Assembly (NCBI GenBank): GCA_025935105.1
Contig: JAICVW010000001.1
Coordinates: forward strand, 1-35,695
DNA length: 35,695 nt
Direction of reading: 5' to 3'
Origin: Nitrososphaeraceae archaeon
GTDB taxonomy: Archaea; Thermoproteota; Nitrososphaeria; Nitrososphaerales; Nitrososphaeraceae
Positions within the stretch are counted from its first letter, which is position 1. Each line of letters starts with the position of its first letter. This document shows positions 29,538 to 35,695 of the stretch, in pieces. A model generated the notes under the pieces. That model was given only the letters and a program-made list of their open reading frames with translations, did not search any database and was not told where the DNA came from. Both the position numbers and the translations under genes were made by a program.

Positions 29538-30491
29538 ATGGCAGATGTAAATGTAGGGTTACTCTTATCGACAACCCTCAAAAAATACAGAAAAACACTT
29601 GTTGACCAAATCCACAAATCTAATGCTGTGTTCTATTTCCTTAAACAAGAAGGGAACATAAAAGAGGAAGATGGCGGAGAAAGAATTGTTGTTCCTGTTA
29701 TGTACGGCAAAAACAGCACCGCTGGCTCGTACTCTGGTTATGATTCTCTCGATGTTACCCCACAGCAAGGTATAGATAGTGCTGAATTTAACTGGAAACA
29801 GTATTCAGTTTCTATTGCTATCTCTGGAGAAGAAGAAAGAAAAAACGCAGGCAGTTCAAAAATCATTGACATCCTCGAAGCTCGCACAAAGCAAGCTCGA
29901 ATGTCCATGACTGAACAGCTCTCAACTGGACTTTTCTCTGATGGTACTGGAAACGGCGGAAAAGACCTTACTGGTCTTGAAGCTATGGTTACTAACTCTG
30001 GCACGTACGGAGGTATTAACTCAGCAACCTATACATGGTGGCAAGCAGGTGTAGATACGGCTTCTGAAGCTCTCGGTTTAAGTAAGATGAGAGTTGGATT
30101 CAATACCGCCTCTTTAGGAGGTAAAGATACTCCAAATCTTATTGTTACAACGCAAACACTCTATCAGTCATACGAAGGTCTTTTAACAGCCACATCCCCA
30201 GCAGTTCCATACTTCCCTTCTGAGGGAACGAAGAAATTGGGCGATGGCGGATTCCAAGTTTTGGAATTCAAAGGAACTCCAATTGTCTGGGATGAGTTAG
30301 CTCCTTCTGGAGACATGTACTTCTTAAATACAAATCATATGAACTTAACTGTTCATAAGGATGCGAATTTTGAAGTTACTGACTTTGTGAAACCAGAGAA
30401 CCAAGATGCACGTGTTGCACAAATTCTCTTCATGGGTAATCTTACCTGTGATCGTAGAAAGAGTTTCTACAAGTTGACGAGTAAGACATAA
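29538..30491 (+). CDS. Major capsid protein, HK97 fold
   Basis: 317 residues. The N-arm (VNVGLLLSTTLKKYRKTLVD) is followed by the E-loop-like stretch GGERIVVPVMYGKNSTAGSY (45-64), the spine helix with ILEARTKQARMSMTEQLSTG, the P-domain region ending in IVTTQTLYQSYEGLL (202-216) and the A-domain/C-terminus FQVLEFKGTPIVWDELAPSG with HMNLTVHKDANFEVTDFVKP. This is the pattern of the common HK97-type phage capsid proteins. GAGGAGGTGA stands 8 nt before the ATG. A folded spacer follows the gene. Confidence 0.8.
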   Translation: MADVNVGLLLSTTLKKYRKTLVDQIHKSNAVFYFLKQEGNIKEEDGGERIVVPVMYGKNSTAGSYSGYDSLDVTPQQGIDSAEFNWKQYSVSIAISGEEERKNAGSSKIIDILEARTKQARMSMTEQLSTGLFSDGTGNGGKDLTGLEAMVTNSGTYGGINSATYTWWQAGVDTASEALGLSKMRVGFNTASLGGKDTPNLIVTTQTLYQSYEGLLTATSPAVPYFPSEGTKKLGDGGFQVLEFKGTPIVWDELAPSGDMYFLNTNHMNLTVHKDANFEVTDFVKPENQDARVAQILFMGNLTCDRRKSFYKLTSKT

Positions 30492-30509
30492 AGTTAAACC
30501 TTTATGCAT

Positions 30510-30617
30510 GCGGTGGTTCCAGCTTGAGTGGCAATCGTAAGAAATACCACGAACCGCAAATCTTCTCAATGCGTAGGAGTTGGAGAAATACCAGCCTATA
30601 CGTAAATTTATGAGAAG
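30510..30617 (+). ncRNA. Folded spacer between capsid and decoration genes
   Basis: Between the capsid stop (30491) and ATG 30636 the RNA can fold into two domains. Domain 1: GGTTC (30515-30519) with GAACC (30551-30555), enclosing GTGG (30528-30531) with CCAC (30547-30550). Domain 2: CTTCTCA (30562-30568) with TGAGAAG (30611-30617), enclosing CGTAGG (30572-30577) with CCTAtaCG (30595-30602). The last arm abuts the ribosome binding site of the next gene. It may act as an mRNA stabiliser, processing site or translational control element; class unknown. Confidence 0.55.
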
Positions 30618-30635
30618 GAAGGAGGATGAAAAGAA

Positions 30636-31067
30636 ATGATTATAACAAGAGTACAAAGAGGAGATAAAAACCAAGAAAAGGTCTTTATTTCTGTAAGTAA
30701 TACATCAGGAACAACCATTACCACAGGGTATGGTGTTTCTTACCAATTAGGTGCTTCTAATGATGGCATGCAAGCTCAACTTGCAAGCGTAGCAGCTAAT
30801 GGATTTGTCGGTGTTGCTGTAAAAGATATTGCTATTAACGATATTGGATTAGTACAGATTGCAGGGTTTGTAAACTCTGTCTTACTGTCTAATGTAGGAA
30901 CTTCAATCACTGTTAACGCAGGAGATCCTTTAGTTCCAGCACCAGCAGGATTCGCTTCCTCTGCACCAACTTATGCAAACTCTGGATTTAGAATGGTGTT
31001 CGCATCAAACGTTCCAGTTGCTGTCTCAGCAGTTGCATACGCATCAGGGTTAATTAAGATGATCTAG
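30636..31067 (+). CDS. Capsid decoration-like protein
   Basis: 143 residues, beta-rich, with Ala/Gly/Val/Ser bias: GYGVSYQLGASNDGMQAQLA, then ANGFVGVAVKDIAINDIGLV and FRMVFASNVPVAVSAVAYAS. The size and the 'GvavkdiaindiGlvqi' pattern resemble DUF2190-type head decoration or stabilising proteins encoded right after the capsid. AAGGAAGGAGG precedes the ATG by about 8 bases. Probably on the capsid surface. Family by resemblance only. Confidence 0.6.
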   Translation: MIITRVQRGDKNQEKVFISVSNTSGTTITTGYGVSYQLGASNDGMQAQLASVAANGFVGVAVKDIAINDIGLVQIAGFVNSVLLSNVGTSITVNAGDPLVPAPAGFASSAPTYANSGFRMVFASNVPVAVSAVAYASGLIKMI

Positions 31068-31086
31068 TTATGCGAATTGTCACAGA

Positions 31087-31096
31087 TTCTCATAAC
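31087..31096 (+). promoter_or_regulatory. Late motif copy TTCTCATAAC before sugar-transferase block
   Basis: Lies 19 bases after the decoration gene stop. The bases after TTCTCATAAC diverge (AAGG instead of TAG) and there is no ATG at 38 nt; a folded leader follows. Confidence 0.5.
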
Positions 31097-31120
31097 AAGG
31101 ATTGTTAAAGGTTATCCTTG
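31096..31120 (+). promoter_or_regulatory. Hairpin at the head of the 31-kb leader
   Basis: CAAGGAT (31096-31102) pairs perfectly with ATCCTTG (31114-31120) around an 11-nt loop. It immediately follows the late motif and precedes the interlocked stems. Confidence 0.55.
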
Positions 31121-31129
31121 AGACAACTA

Positions 31130-31179
31130 AATCGGCTGTAGATATATCCGCTCCTTTTTCAGCCGATTGAGGGGCGGAT
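31130..31179 (+). promoter_or_regulatory. Interlocked RNA stems before sugar-transferase block
   Basis: Stem a: AATCGGCTG (31130-31138) with CAGCCGATT (31160-31168), nine Watson-Crick pairs. Stem b: ATCCGCTCC (31146-31154) with GGGGCGGAT (31171-31179), eight plus one G-T. Linkers are 7, 5 (TTTTT) and 2 nt. It ends 6 bases before ATG 31186. The order a-b-a'-b' equals the 16544 element. Confidence 0.7.
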
Positions 31180-31185
31180 TTCTTT

Positions 31186-31335
31186 ATGGAAGACTTATAT
31201 CAATGCACACATGACGGGAAAATACTCACCTATAAAGAGGTATGCAGTGGGAAATGTGCAGGACATGAATTAAAACAACCCATTACTCCAAATCTATGGC
31301 AAAGGTTTATTCTATGGCTAAGAAACAAGAAATAA
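31186..31335 (+). CDS. Cysteine-containing mini-protein (49 aa)
   Basis: 49 residues: MEDLYQCTHDGKILTYKEVC then SGKCAGHELKQPITPN and a basic/aromatic end. Cys7, His9, Cys20, Cys24 and His27 could form a zinc site. It follows the interlocked RNA element and overlaps the glycosyltransferase gene by 22 bases, so its translation may control that gene. No family is known. Confidence 0.45.
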   Translation: MEDLYQCTHDGKILTYKEVCSGKCAGHELKQPITPNLWQRFILWLRNKK

Positions 31336-32069
31336 AAAAAGTAGTTATTTGCATTCCAAGTGAAGGACATACGCTTCCTGAGGCGTATGATAATCATCTT
31401 ATGATGGCTACAAAAACAGGGGGATGGGAAGTCGATATGAAATACAAGAAGCGCAATCCCCGCTATGAATTCTATTGGTATACTGTTGGACGTCTCCTCA
31501 CTCCTTTAGCTCGAGAAAAAGCAATTGAAGAAGCCCTTAAAGGGGAAGCAGACTATCTAATCATGTATGACGATGATATGGTACTTCCTCTAGACATGAT
31601 TCAAGCTCTCCTATTTGATATGGAAGAACACCCAGAAATAGACGTACTTGCTCCCTTAGCTTTTATGCGTAATCCTCCACACTTTGCAGTTATGTACAAC
31701 GTAGAAGAAGGCTACGATCCAGTGAGACACCAAGAATATTACATTAACCAATTTGTAAAAAACTATCCAAGAAACAAGCTTGTAGAGTGTGAGGCTGTGG
31801 GATTTGGAGCGGTATGTATTCGCATGAGTCTTATTAAGAAATTGAAAGCTCCCTACTGCTTCTCCACAGCGAATACAGGTGAAGATATTTGGTTTTGTGT
31901 AAAAGCACGGAAAGAAGCGAAAGCAAGAATCTTTATGGATACACGAATTAAGTTAGGTCATTTAGCAAATCCCAAAGTGATAGATGAGGCATACTTTGAT
32001 AAGTATATAAAGGACAACAAAATTAAGTTACCAGAAATGCCAGATAGGTATAAGGAGGTGGAGGCATGA
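31314..32069 (+). CDS. Glycosyltransferase, GT-A fold
   Basis: 251 residues from ATG 31314 (AAAGG 8 nt upstream; the in-frame ATG 31296 has no ribosome binding site). The N-terminal strand VVICIPSEGHTLPEAYDNHL, the metal-binding DDD at 86-88 in ADYLIMYDDDMVLP, an AVGFGAVCIRMSLI acceptor region and the GEDIWFCVKARKE motif (about 202-214) mark a family-2-like GT-A enzyme that moves a sugar from a nucleotide sugar. Target unknown: virion protein, DNA or host glycan. The next ATG overlaps its stop. Confidence 0.65.
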   Translation: MAKKQEIKKVVICIPSEGHTLPEAYDNHLMMATKTGGWEVDMKYKKRNPRYEFYWYTVGRLLTPLAREKAIEEALKGEADYLIMYDDDMVLPLDMIQALLFDMEEHPEIDVLAPLAFMRNPPHFAVMYNVEEGYDPVRHQEYYINQFVKNYPRNKLVECEAVGFGAVCIRMSLIKKLKAPYCFSTANTGEDIWFCVKARKEAKARIFMDTRIKLGHLANPKVIDEAYFDKYIKDNKIKLPEMPDRYKEVEA

Positions 32070-32374
32070 TTAGGCATGATAGTTTAGTTATTTGTGATGC
32101 ACATATTAGAAAAGCAGTAGACGATAAAGGGAAAGAAATTTATCACAGTATTGTTGTAAATGATGGAGTAACCATTCTTCAAGGTTGGATTCAGGTTCTT
32201 AAGGGAAAAGTATATGAATGGTTTTCATCAGACAAGAACGGTTTTATAAAAGACAATAACGGAAACTCACTACTTACAAGTAATGAAATCGGAACGTATA
32301 AGAAAAAGAAAGTTAAAGCTGATTTTTGTAATGCTGTCTGTTACGAAAAATGGTTGGAGGATCAGAAGAAATGA
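32066..32374 (+). CDS. Hypothetical protein (102 aa)
   Basis: 102 residues, beta-rich in the first two-thirds (DSLVICDAHIRKAVDDKGKE, then GVTILQGWIQVLKGKVYEWF), and a basic C-terminus with FCNAVCYEKWLEDQKK containing two Cys. TAAGGAGGTGGAGG precedes the ATG, which overlaps the glycosyltransferase stop. It may be a small accessory of the sugar-transfer block; no family is recognised. Confidence 0.45.
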   Translation: MIRHDSLVICDAHIRKAVDDKGKEIYHSIVVNDGVTILQGWIQVLKGKVYEWFSSDKNGFIKDNNGNSLLTSNEIGTYKKKKVKADFCNAVCYEKWLEDQKK

Positions 32375-32685
32375 ATTACGTTACACAAATAACTGGTTGG
32401 ACAATTACTCTTGATACTACTTATTTTTATAGTATTGAGACAACGATTCGTACAAATAAGCCTGTTACACCTGAAATAATAGGACATTTAATTGGAATGG
32501 CAAAACCAACTTTTGAAAATGTGAAATGCTCATTTTGTAAAAAAGATATCTTGGAAGACGAAAAAACAACTAAAGAATCAGGAGATGACTTTATGTTTCG
32601 TGTCAAAATGGCTTCTACTCATCAGAAATGTTATGACAAAGAGCATGAAAAATGGCTAAAAGAGCCAAGAATGACTTATGAATAA
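32371..32685 (+). CDS. Zinc-site protein (104 aa)
   Basis: 104 residues from ATG 32371. The N-terminal part (MNYVTQITGWTITLDTTYFY) is beta-like. The middle has a zinc site: CSFCKKDI (about 57-64) and HQKCYDKEHEKW (about 87-98), a treble-clef-like spacing. It overlaps the genes on both sides. Function unknown. Confidence 0.45.
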   Translation: MNYVTQITGWTITLDTTYFYSIETTIRTNKPVTPEIIGHLIGMAKPTFENVKCSFCKKDILEDEKTTKESGDDFMFRVKMASTHQKCYDKEHEKWLKEPRMTYE

Positions 32686-33919
32686 TTTAGTTGATATTAT
32701 TATTCCAACATGGAATAACCCACAATACCTTAACCCTTGTGTTACTTCTTTGATGCAAAACAATGCAACAGAGAACCTTTTTCATATTTATATTATTAAT
32801 AATGGTCATCCAAAAAGTATTGAAATTGATAATCCACATATTACAGTAATTGATGCAGGAGAAAACTTAGGATGGGAGGGAGGATTAAAACTAGGACTAG
32901 AACATTCTAAAGCTCCGTTTGTTGTCTTCCATAATGATGACACCTACATCCCTCCCATTTCTAGACTTTGGCTTAATCACTTACTTCAACATTTCAAAGA
33001 TCCACGTGTTGGAGCTGTTGGCCCATCAAGTAATGTAGTTATGGGAAGACAAAATATATTTGCAAATATTAGAGCACACGTTTTTCCAGTGAAATATCTT
33101 ATTGGTTTCTGTATGGTTCTTAGGCGTGAAGCATTAGAAAAGGCGGGAGGAGTAGATGATACATTGCCAGGTGGAGATGATTTTGACGTATCTATACGCC
33201 TCAGAGATGCAGGATACACCTTATTAGCAGATCGTAGCGTATTTGTGTATCATCATGGCTTTAAGACAGGAGAGAGAGTCTTTGGTACATCAGACAAAGC
33301 TGGAGGATGGAACTCATATGAATTTAAGGAGCGAACAGACTTTGCTCTTATAAGAAAGCATGGGTTTAGAAAATGGTATGAAGTGATTATGTCAACCTAT
33401 GAAGAGCCAAAGATTAATTGGGCTTCGCCTTGGGAAGACACAGAAGGATCAATTATCGAAAAGCTTGCTGAGGGGAAAACTATCTTAGACTTAGGATGTG
33501 GAAGTAAGAAAACAATTCCTAATTCTATCGGAGTAGACATGGTGTATAGGGACGATATAGTCGAGACTTTAACTGGGAGACCTCAGTCAGTCGCAGATGT
33601 TCAAGCTGATGTTTCACTCCCTCTTCCCTTTGAAGATAATTCAGTAGATACAATCATTGCAAGACACATCATGGAGCACATGGTAGATCCTATTTCAGTA
33701 GTATTACAATGGCAAAAAACCCTTAAAAAGAACGGGCAACTTATCATAGCTGTGCCTAATCAAGACCTTAATAATAGTATTCCGATGAATGTAGAACATG
33801 TTCATGCGTGGAATCCTGGTTCAATGAAAAAAATGCTTGAGTTGGCAGGAATGAAAGTCTTAGATCAAATTGACCCACGTAATGGTATTTCCTTTATTAC
33901 AGTTGCAGAAAAAGTATGA
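32678..33919 (+). CDS. Fused glycosyltransferase 2 and SAM methyltransferase
   Basis: 413 residues. N-terminal half (1-245): a GT2-type enzyme with VDIIIPTWNN, a GENLGWEGGLKLGLEH segment, the HNDD metal site (85-88), a VGAVGPSSNVVMG strand and GGDDFDVSIRLRDAGY (165-180). C-terminal half (about 255-413): a class I methyltransferase with ILDLGCGSKKT (269-279), DNSVDTIIARHIMEHMVDP and KKNGQLIIAVPN. A bifunctional protein could transfer a sugar and then O-methylate it, as in decorated surface glycans. The start overlaps the previous gene by 8 bases. Both halves are complete; the fusion is not explained by a lost stop codon. Confidence 0.7.
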   Translation: MNNLVDIIIPTWNNPQYLNPCVTSLMQNNATENLFHIYIINNGHPKSIEIDNPHITVIDAGENLGWEGGLKLGLEHSKAPFVVFHNDDTYIPPISRLWLNHLLQHFKDPRVGAVGPSSNVVMGRQNIFANIRAHVFPVKYLIGFCMVLRREALEKAGGVDDTLPGGDDFDVSIRLRDAGYTLLADRSVFVYHHGFKTGERVFGTSDKAGGWNSYEFKERTDFALIRKHGFRKWYEVIMSTYEEPKINWASPWEDTEGSIIEKLAEGKTILDLGCGSKKTIPNSIGVDMVYRDDIVETLTGRPQSVADVQADVSLPLPFEDNSVDTIIARHIMEHMVDPISVVLQWQKTLKKNGQLIIAVPNQDLNNSIPMNVEHVHAWNPGSMKKMLELAGMKVLDQIDPRNGISFITVAEKV

Positions 33920-34071
33920 ATGATATAGTTAAAAAATTTGCACAGAATTGGATGAAAGATAGAAAAATTACTGATATGCATACTCAGCAGCTAATTATTG
34001 AATTTGCTCACGAGATAGACAAAATGCTAGTAGAATCACTAGTTGTGAAAGGATCAAATGAAAAAAACTAA
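33916..34071 (+). CDS. Helical mini-protein (51 aa)
   Basis: 51 residues, MNDIVKKFAQNWMKDRKITD and on, mostly amphipathic helix with HTQQLIIEFAHEIDKML. ATGA overlap with the fusion gene; its end overlaps the next glycosyltransferase by 14 bases and contains that gene's ribosome binding site (AAAGGA). No family is recognised; a coupling or partner peptide is likely. Confidence 0.4.
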   Translation: MNDIVKKFAQNWMKDRKITDMHTQQLIIEFAHEIDKMLVESLVVKGSNEKN

Positions 34072-34996
34072 ACCAAGAATAGCTATTTATTACGACAATA
34101 GATGGGGTCGAAATGATGGGCCACCGCTTTATTATTTCAATGCCATGCAAAACATGAAGATGGATATTACCCACCTTATTCCTCAAGGAGATACAAGTAA
34201 GTATGGAAAATTTGATTACCATTTCTGGGTAGACTGGGGAGAAGATGGACTACCAGTCGATCATGATTGGATGCCACCAAAAGATGGCGGGAAGACTATT
34301 TATGTAGTCTCAGATGCTCATATTGATAAAAAGGGTAAAAAGTATAGATTCAATCGAGCCAATAAGTTTGATCTCGTTTTCTTTAATCAGAAAAGAGCAT
34401 GGAGTGAATACGTTGCTCAAAAGAAAGAACCAGTTATAGCAAATAGTTTATGGCTACCTCATGCAGCAGAACCACAGGCGTATCCTCAAATAGAGCAAGC
34501 TAAAAAGTATGATGTGTGCTTTATTGGACATTTTCAAGATACAAAAAACTATAATGGATTTTCACGAGTAGATATGCTTGATTTTGCATTCAAGAAATTC
34601 CCTAATTTCTATTTTGGTACACGATCTCCACAAGATCCAACAAAAAATATGTTTGAAGATGCAGCAAAGAAGTTTAATCAGTCTAAGATAGTTCTGAATA
34701 TTTCTATTACTGATGATGTGAACATGAGATTTTGGGAAACACTTGTAGCTGGCAGTTTCCTACTTACCAATTGGATTCCTGGGTTGAAAGATTTGGAAAA
34801 AAACTACGGATTAGTAGATGGAGTTCATTATATTACCTACAAAGACCTTACTGACCTTGAAGTAAAAGCAAAATACTTCTTATCAAACGACAAAGAGAGA
34901 GAGCGAATTGCTAGCGTTGGGTATAAGCAGGCTATGAAGACTGGAACATACAAAAGCAGAATAAAAACTATCTTTGACATAATTTCTCATAAGTAG
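34058..34996 (+). CDS. Glycosyltransferase, GT-B / CgeB-like
   Basis: 312 residues. The N-terminal Rossmann half has PRIAIYYDNRWGRNDGPPLY and KTIYVVSDAHID. The C-terminal half has YDVCFIGHFQDTKNYNG (about 151-167), SKIVLNISITDDVNMRFWET (209-228, the acidic 'RxxE' donor-binding type) and GSFLLTNWIPGLKDLEKNYG. This matches CgeB-type GT-B glycosyltransferases of phages and spores. AAAGGA lies 8 nt before ATG 34058. The substrate is unknown. It ends inside a late motif copy (stop TAG at 34994-34996). Confidence 0.65.
   Translation: MKKTKPRIAIYYDNRWGRNDGPPLYYFNAMQNMKMDITHLIPQGDTSKYGKFDYHFWVDWGEDGLPVDHDWMPPKDGGKTIYVVSDAHIDKKGKKYRFNRANKFDLVFFNQKRAWSEYVAQKKEPVIANSLWLPHAAEPQAYPQIEQAKKYDVCFIGHFQDTKNYNGFSRVDMLDFAFKKFPNFYFGTRSPQDPTKNMFEDAAKKFNQSKIVLNISITDDVNMRFWETLVAGSFLLTNWIPGLKDLEKNYGLVDGVHYITYKDLTDLEVKAKYFLSNDKERERIASVGYKQAMKTGTYKSRIKTIFDIISHK
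34984..34996 (+). promoter_or_regulatory. Late motif copy TTCTCATAAGTAG
   Basis: Covers the last codons and the stop of the CgeB-like gene and lies 40 nt before the SD-less ATG at 35024 (TATATGG). Confidence 0.55.
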
Positions 34997-35023
34997 AATT
35001 TGGGGTAGATAAAATCTTTGTAT

Positions 35024-35182
35024 ATGGCAGTCGGAAAGAAAGACCAACCAGATTTTATACCAGCAGGAACGCCTGAGACACGTTCTCCTGATCCTACAGA
35101 TGAAAATAAAAGCGCTGTAGATATGGGAATGGATTTTGCAGTAACAGTCCCAACAGTAGCAGCAGATCCAAATGAACAATAA
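35024..35182 (+). CDS. Small acidic protein with DFIPAG element (52 aa)
   Basis: 52 residues: MAVGKKDQPDFIPAGTPETR, then an acidic, disordered part (SPDPTDENKS) and a Val/Thr/Pro end. DFIPAG recurs in the next protein. The start has no Shine-Dalgarno and stands 40 nt after a late motif copy. Possibly a minor virion or head-coat peptide. Function unknown. Confidence 0.45.
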   Translation: MAVGKKDQPDFIPAGTPETRSPDPTDENKSAVDMGMDFAVTVPTVAADPNEQ

Positions 35183-35193
35183 GGAGGTGAACT

Positions 35194-35334
35194 ATGCCAA
35201 CAGCAGATTTTATACCAGCAGGTGAAGATACAGGAGCATATGAAGGAGGTTCTTATTCTGATTTCGTACCAGCTAAAAAACCTGTAGCTAAACCTGAACC
35301 AGAAGCTAAAGTAGAAAAGCCTAAAAGTAAATAA
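35194..35334 (+). CDS. Small protein with DFIPAG element (46 aa)
   Basis: 46 residues: MPTADFIPAGEDTGAYEGGS, then SDFVPAKKPVAKPEPEAKVE. It repeats the DF[IV]PA element of its neighbour and ends in a Pro/Lys/Glu linker. AAGGAGGTGA lies 3-4 nt before the ATG. A short interaction peptide repeated in two adjacent proteins suggests docking to a common partner such as the capsid. Family unknown. Confidence 0.45.
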   Translation: MPTADFIPAGEDTGAYEGGSYSDFVPAKKPVAKPEPEAKVEKPKSK

Positions 35335-35335
35335 T

Positions 35336-35578
35336 ATGGTTACACTAACTACAAAAGCGAGAAAATCGTTACCTAAATCTACATTTGGGCTTCCTTCTAA
35401 ACGTGCCTATCCAATGCCTGACCGCCAACATGCTGCACTCGCCAAGGCATACGCTACTCGTTACGCAACACCTGGACAAAGAGCGACAATAGATGCAAAA
35501 GCAAATAGGATACTCGGAAAACCAAAAGACGCAATGGACGTTGCAAGAAGAGCTATTAAAAGAGTCACAGGAAAATAA
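35336..35578 (+). CDS. DUF6582-like small basic phage protein
   Basis: 80 residues. RKSLPKSTFGLPSKRAYPMP, DRQHAALAKAYATRY and AKANRILGKPKDA form the pattern of a small phage family with 'RKSLPxSxFxxPxxRxYPMxDxxHA' that is usually encoded near head genes. Basic and helical, probably a minor virion or head-assembly protein. The ATG follows the previous stop by one base (TAATATGG), without Shine-Dalgarno. Its stop is followed directly by the late motif copy and the terminal repeat. Confidence 0.6.
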   Translation: MVTLTTKARKSLPKSTFGLPSKRAYPMPDRQHAALAKAYATRYATPGQRATIDAKANRILGKPKDAMDVARRAIKRVTGK

Positions 35579-35695
35579 TTCTCATAACTAGATTTCCCAA
35601 CTTCTATGATCTCTTTAGTTTTCTGAAATAAGAGGGAACGAAAAGAGTTAGGTAAATCCCAAAGAAAACAAAGAAAAGTACTCCAAGAAAACTTA
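35577..35695. repeat. Right copy of 119-bp exact repeat (end overlap)
   Basis: Identical to 259-377. The sequence runs to the last base of the window. Joining the two copies gives a circle of 35,318 bp and places the minus-strand gene 534-286 directly after the DUF6582-like gene. Confidence 0.9.
35579..35591 (+). promoter_or_regulatory. Late motif copy TTCTCATAACTAG (junction copy)
   Basis: Directly after the stop of the last gene and inside the terminal repeat; equals 261-273. In the circular map it precedes the minus-strand gene and the ejection block. Confidence 0.55.

Noticed and set aside
259-35695. 119-bp repeat as attL/attR of an integrated prophage
   Set aside because: Not excluded, but the integrase gene is 13 kb away, the repeat runs to the window end with no right-hand host DNA, and the overlap is better explained by circular closure.
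1-35695. CRISPR arrays, insertion sequences or recoded stop codons
   Set aside because: No regularly spaced repeats or transposase genes were seen, and all three stop codons are used normally.

Overview
The window looks like an almost complete genome of a temperate, short-tailed (podovirus-like) phage with an AT-rich genome. Evidence: a P22-size portal (705 aa), large terminase, scaffold, HK97-type capsid protein, tail adaptor, tail nozzle and large ejection proteins, no tape measure or sheath, plus a tyrosine integrase. The code reads as standard (TAA, TAG and TGA are all used as stops). Many genes have near-perfect AAAGGAGGTGA ribosome binding sites, so the host has a canonical anti-SD. A CHAP endolysin plus holin without a recognisable spanin fits a monoderm host. 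The host cannot be named; a low-GC Gram-positive or a Patescibacteria-type host are both possible (inference).

Layout: bases 35577-35695 repeat bases 259-377 exactly (119 bp), so 259-35576 would close as a circle of 35,318 bp; bases 1-258 are an unplaced branch. Read around that circle: (i) late virion block A, 572-10827: two ejection-type proteins, tail adaptor, nozzle, fibre and lectin-like proteins, and a PLD-like protein. (ii) Lysis block, 10830-12172, followed by a MazG-like enzyme. (iii) A minus-strand lysogeny block, 14189-12603: a small ORF, integrase and two small membrane proteins. (iv) A divergent control region, 14190-14517, with a sigma70-type promoter, a strongly folded ~180-nt RNA and an intrinsic terminator. 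(v) A long early operon, 14518-23114, of many small overlapping genes: HTH protein, secreted transglycosylase-like protein, ssDNA-binding protein, replication initiator, HNH protein, methyltransferase, papain-like protein, phosphatase-like protein, small terminase. (vi) Late block B, 23159-35578: large terminase, sigma-region-4-like protein, portal, scaffold, capsid, decoration protein, then a glycosyltransferase/methyltransferase cassette and small structural proteins. A two-TM protein is encoded on the minus strand at the junction.

The most unusual content is non-coding. (1) A dispersed motif, TTCTCATAACTA, occurs about nine times, always on the plus strand and only between 25.6 kb and 8.7 kb going through the circle junction. 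It usually sits right behind a stop codon and 38-40 nt before an ATG that has no Shine-Dalgarno sequence. The first copy directly follows the sigma-like gene, suggesting a phage-specific late promoter/leader. (2) Three intergenic leaders (16544, 23114, 31130) carry the same interlocked stem order a-b-a'-b' with short linkers: H-type pseudoknots or bistable switches. (3) A structured RNA with its own promoter and terminator lies between integrase and early genes. (4) A folded 145-nt spacer follows the capsid gene. No CI-type repressor, DNA polymerase or helicase was recognised, so replication would lean on the host, and lysogeny control is not explained by the visible proteins.
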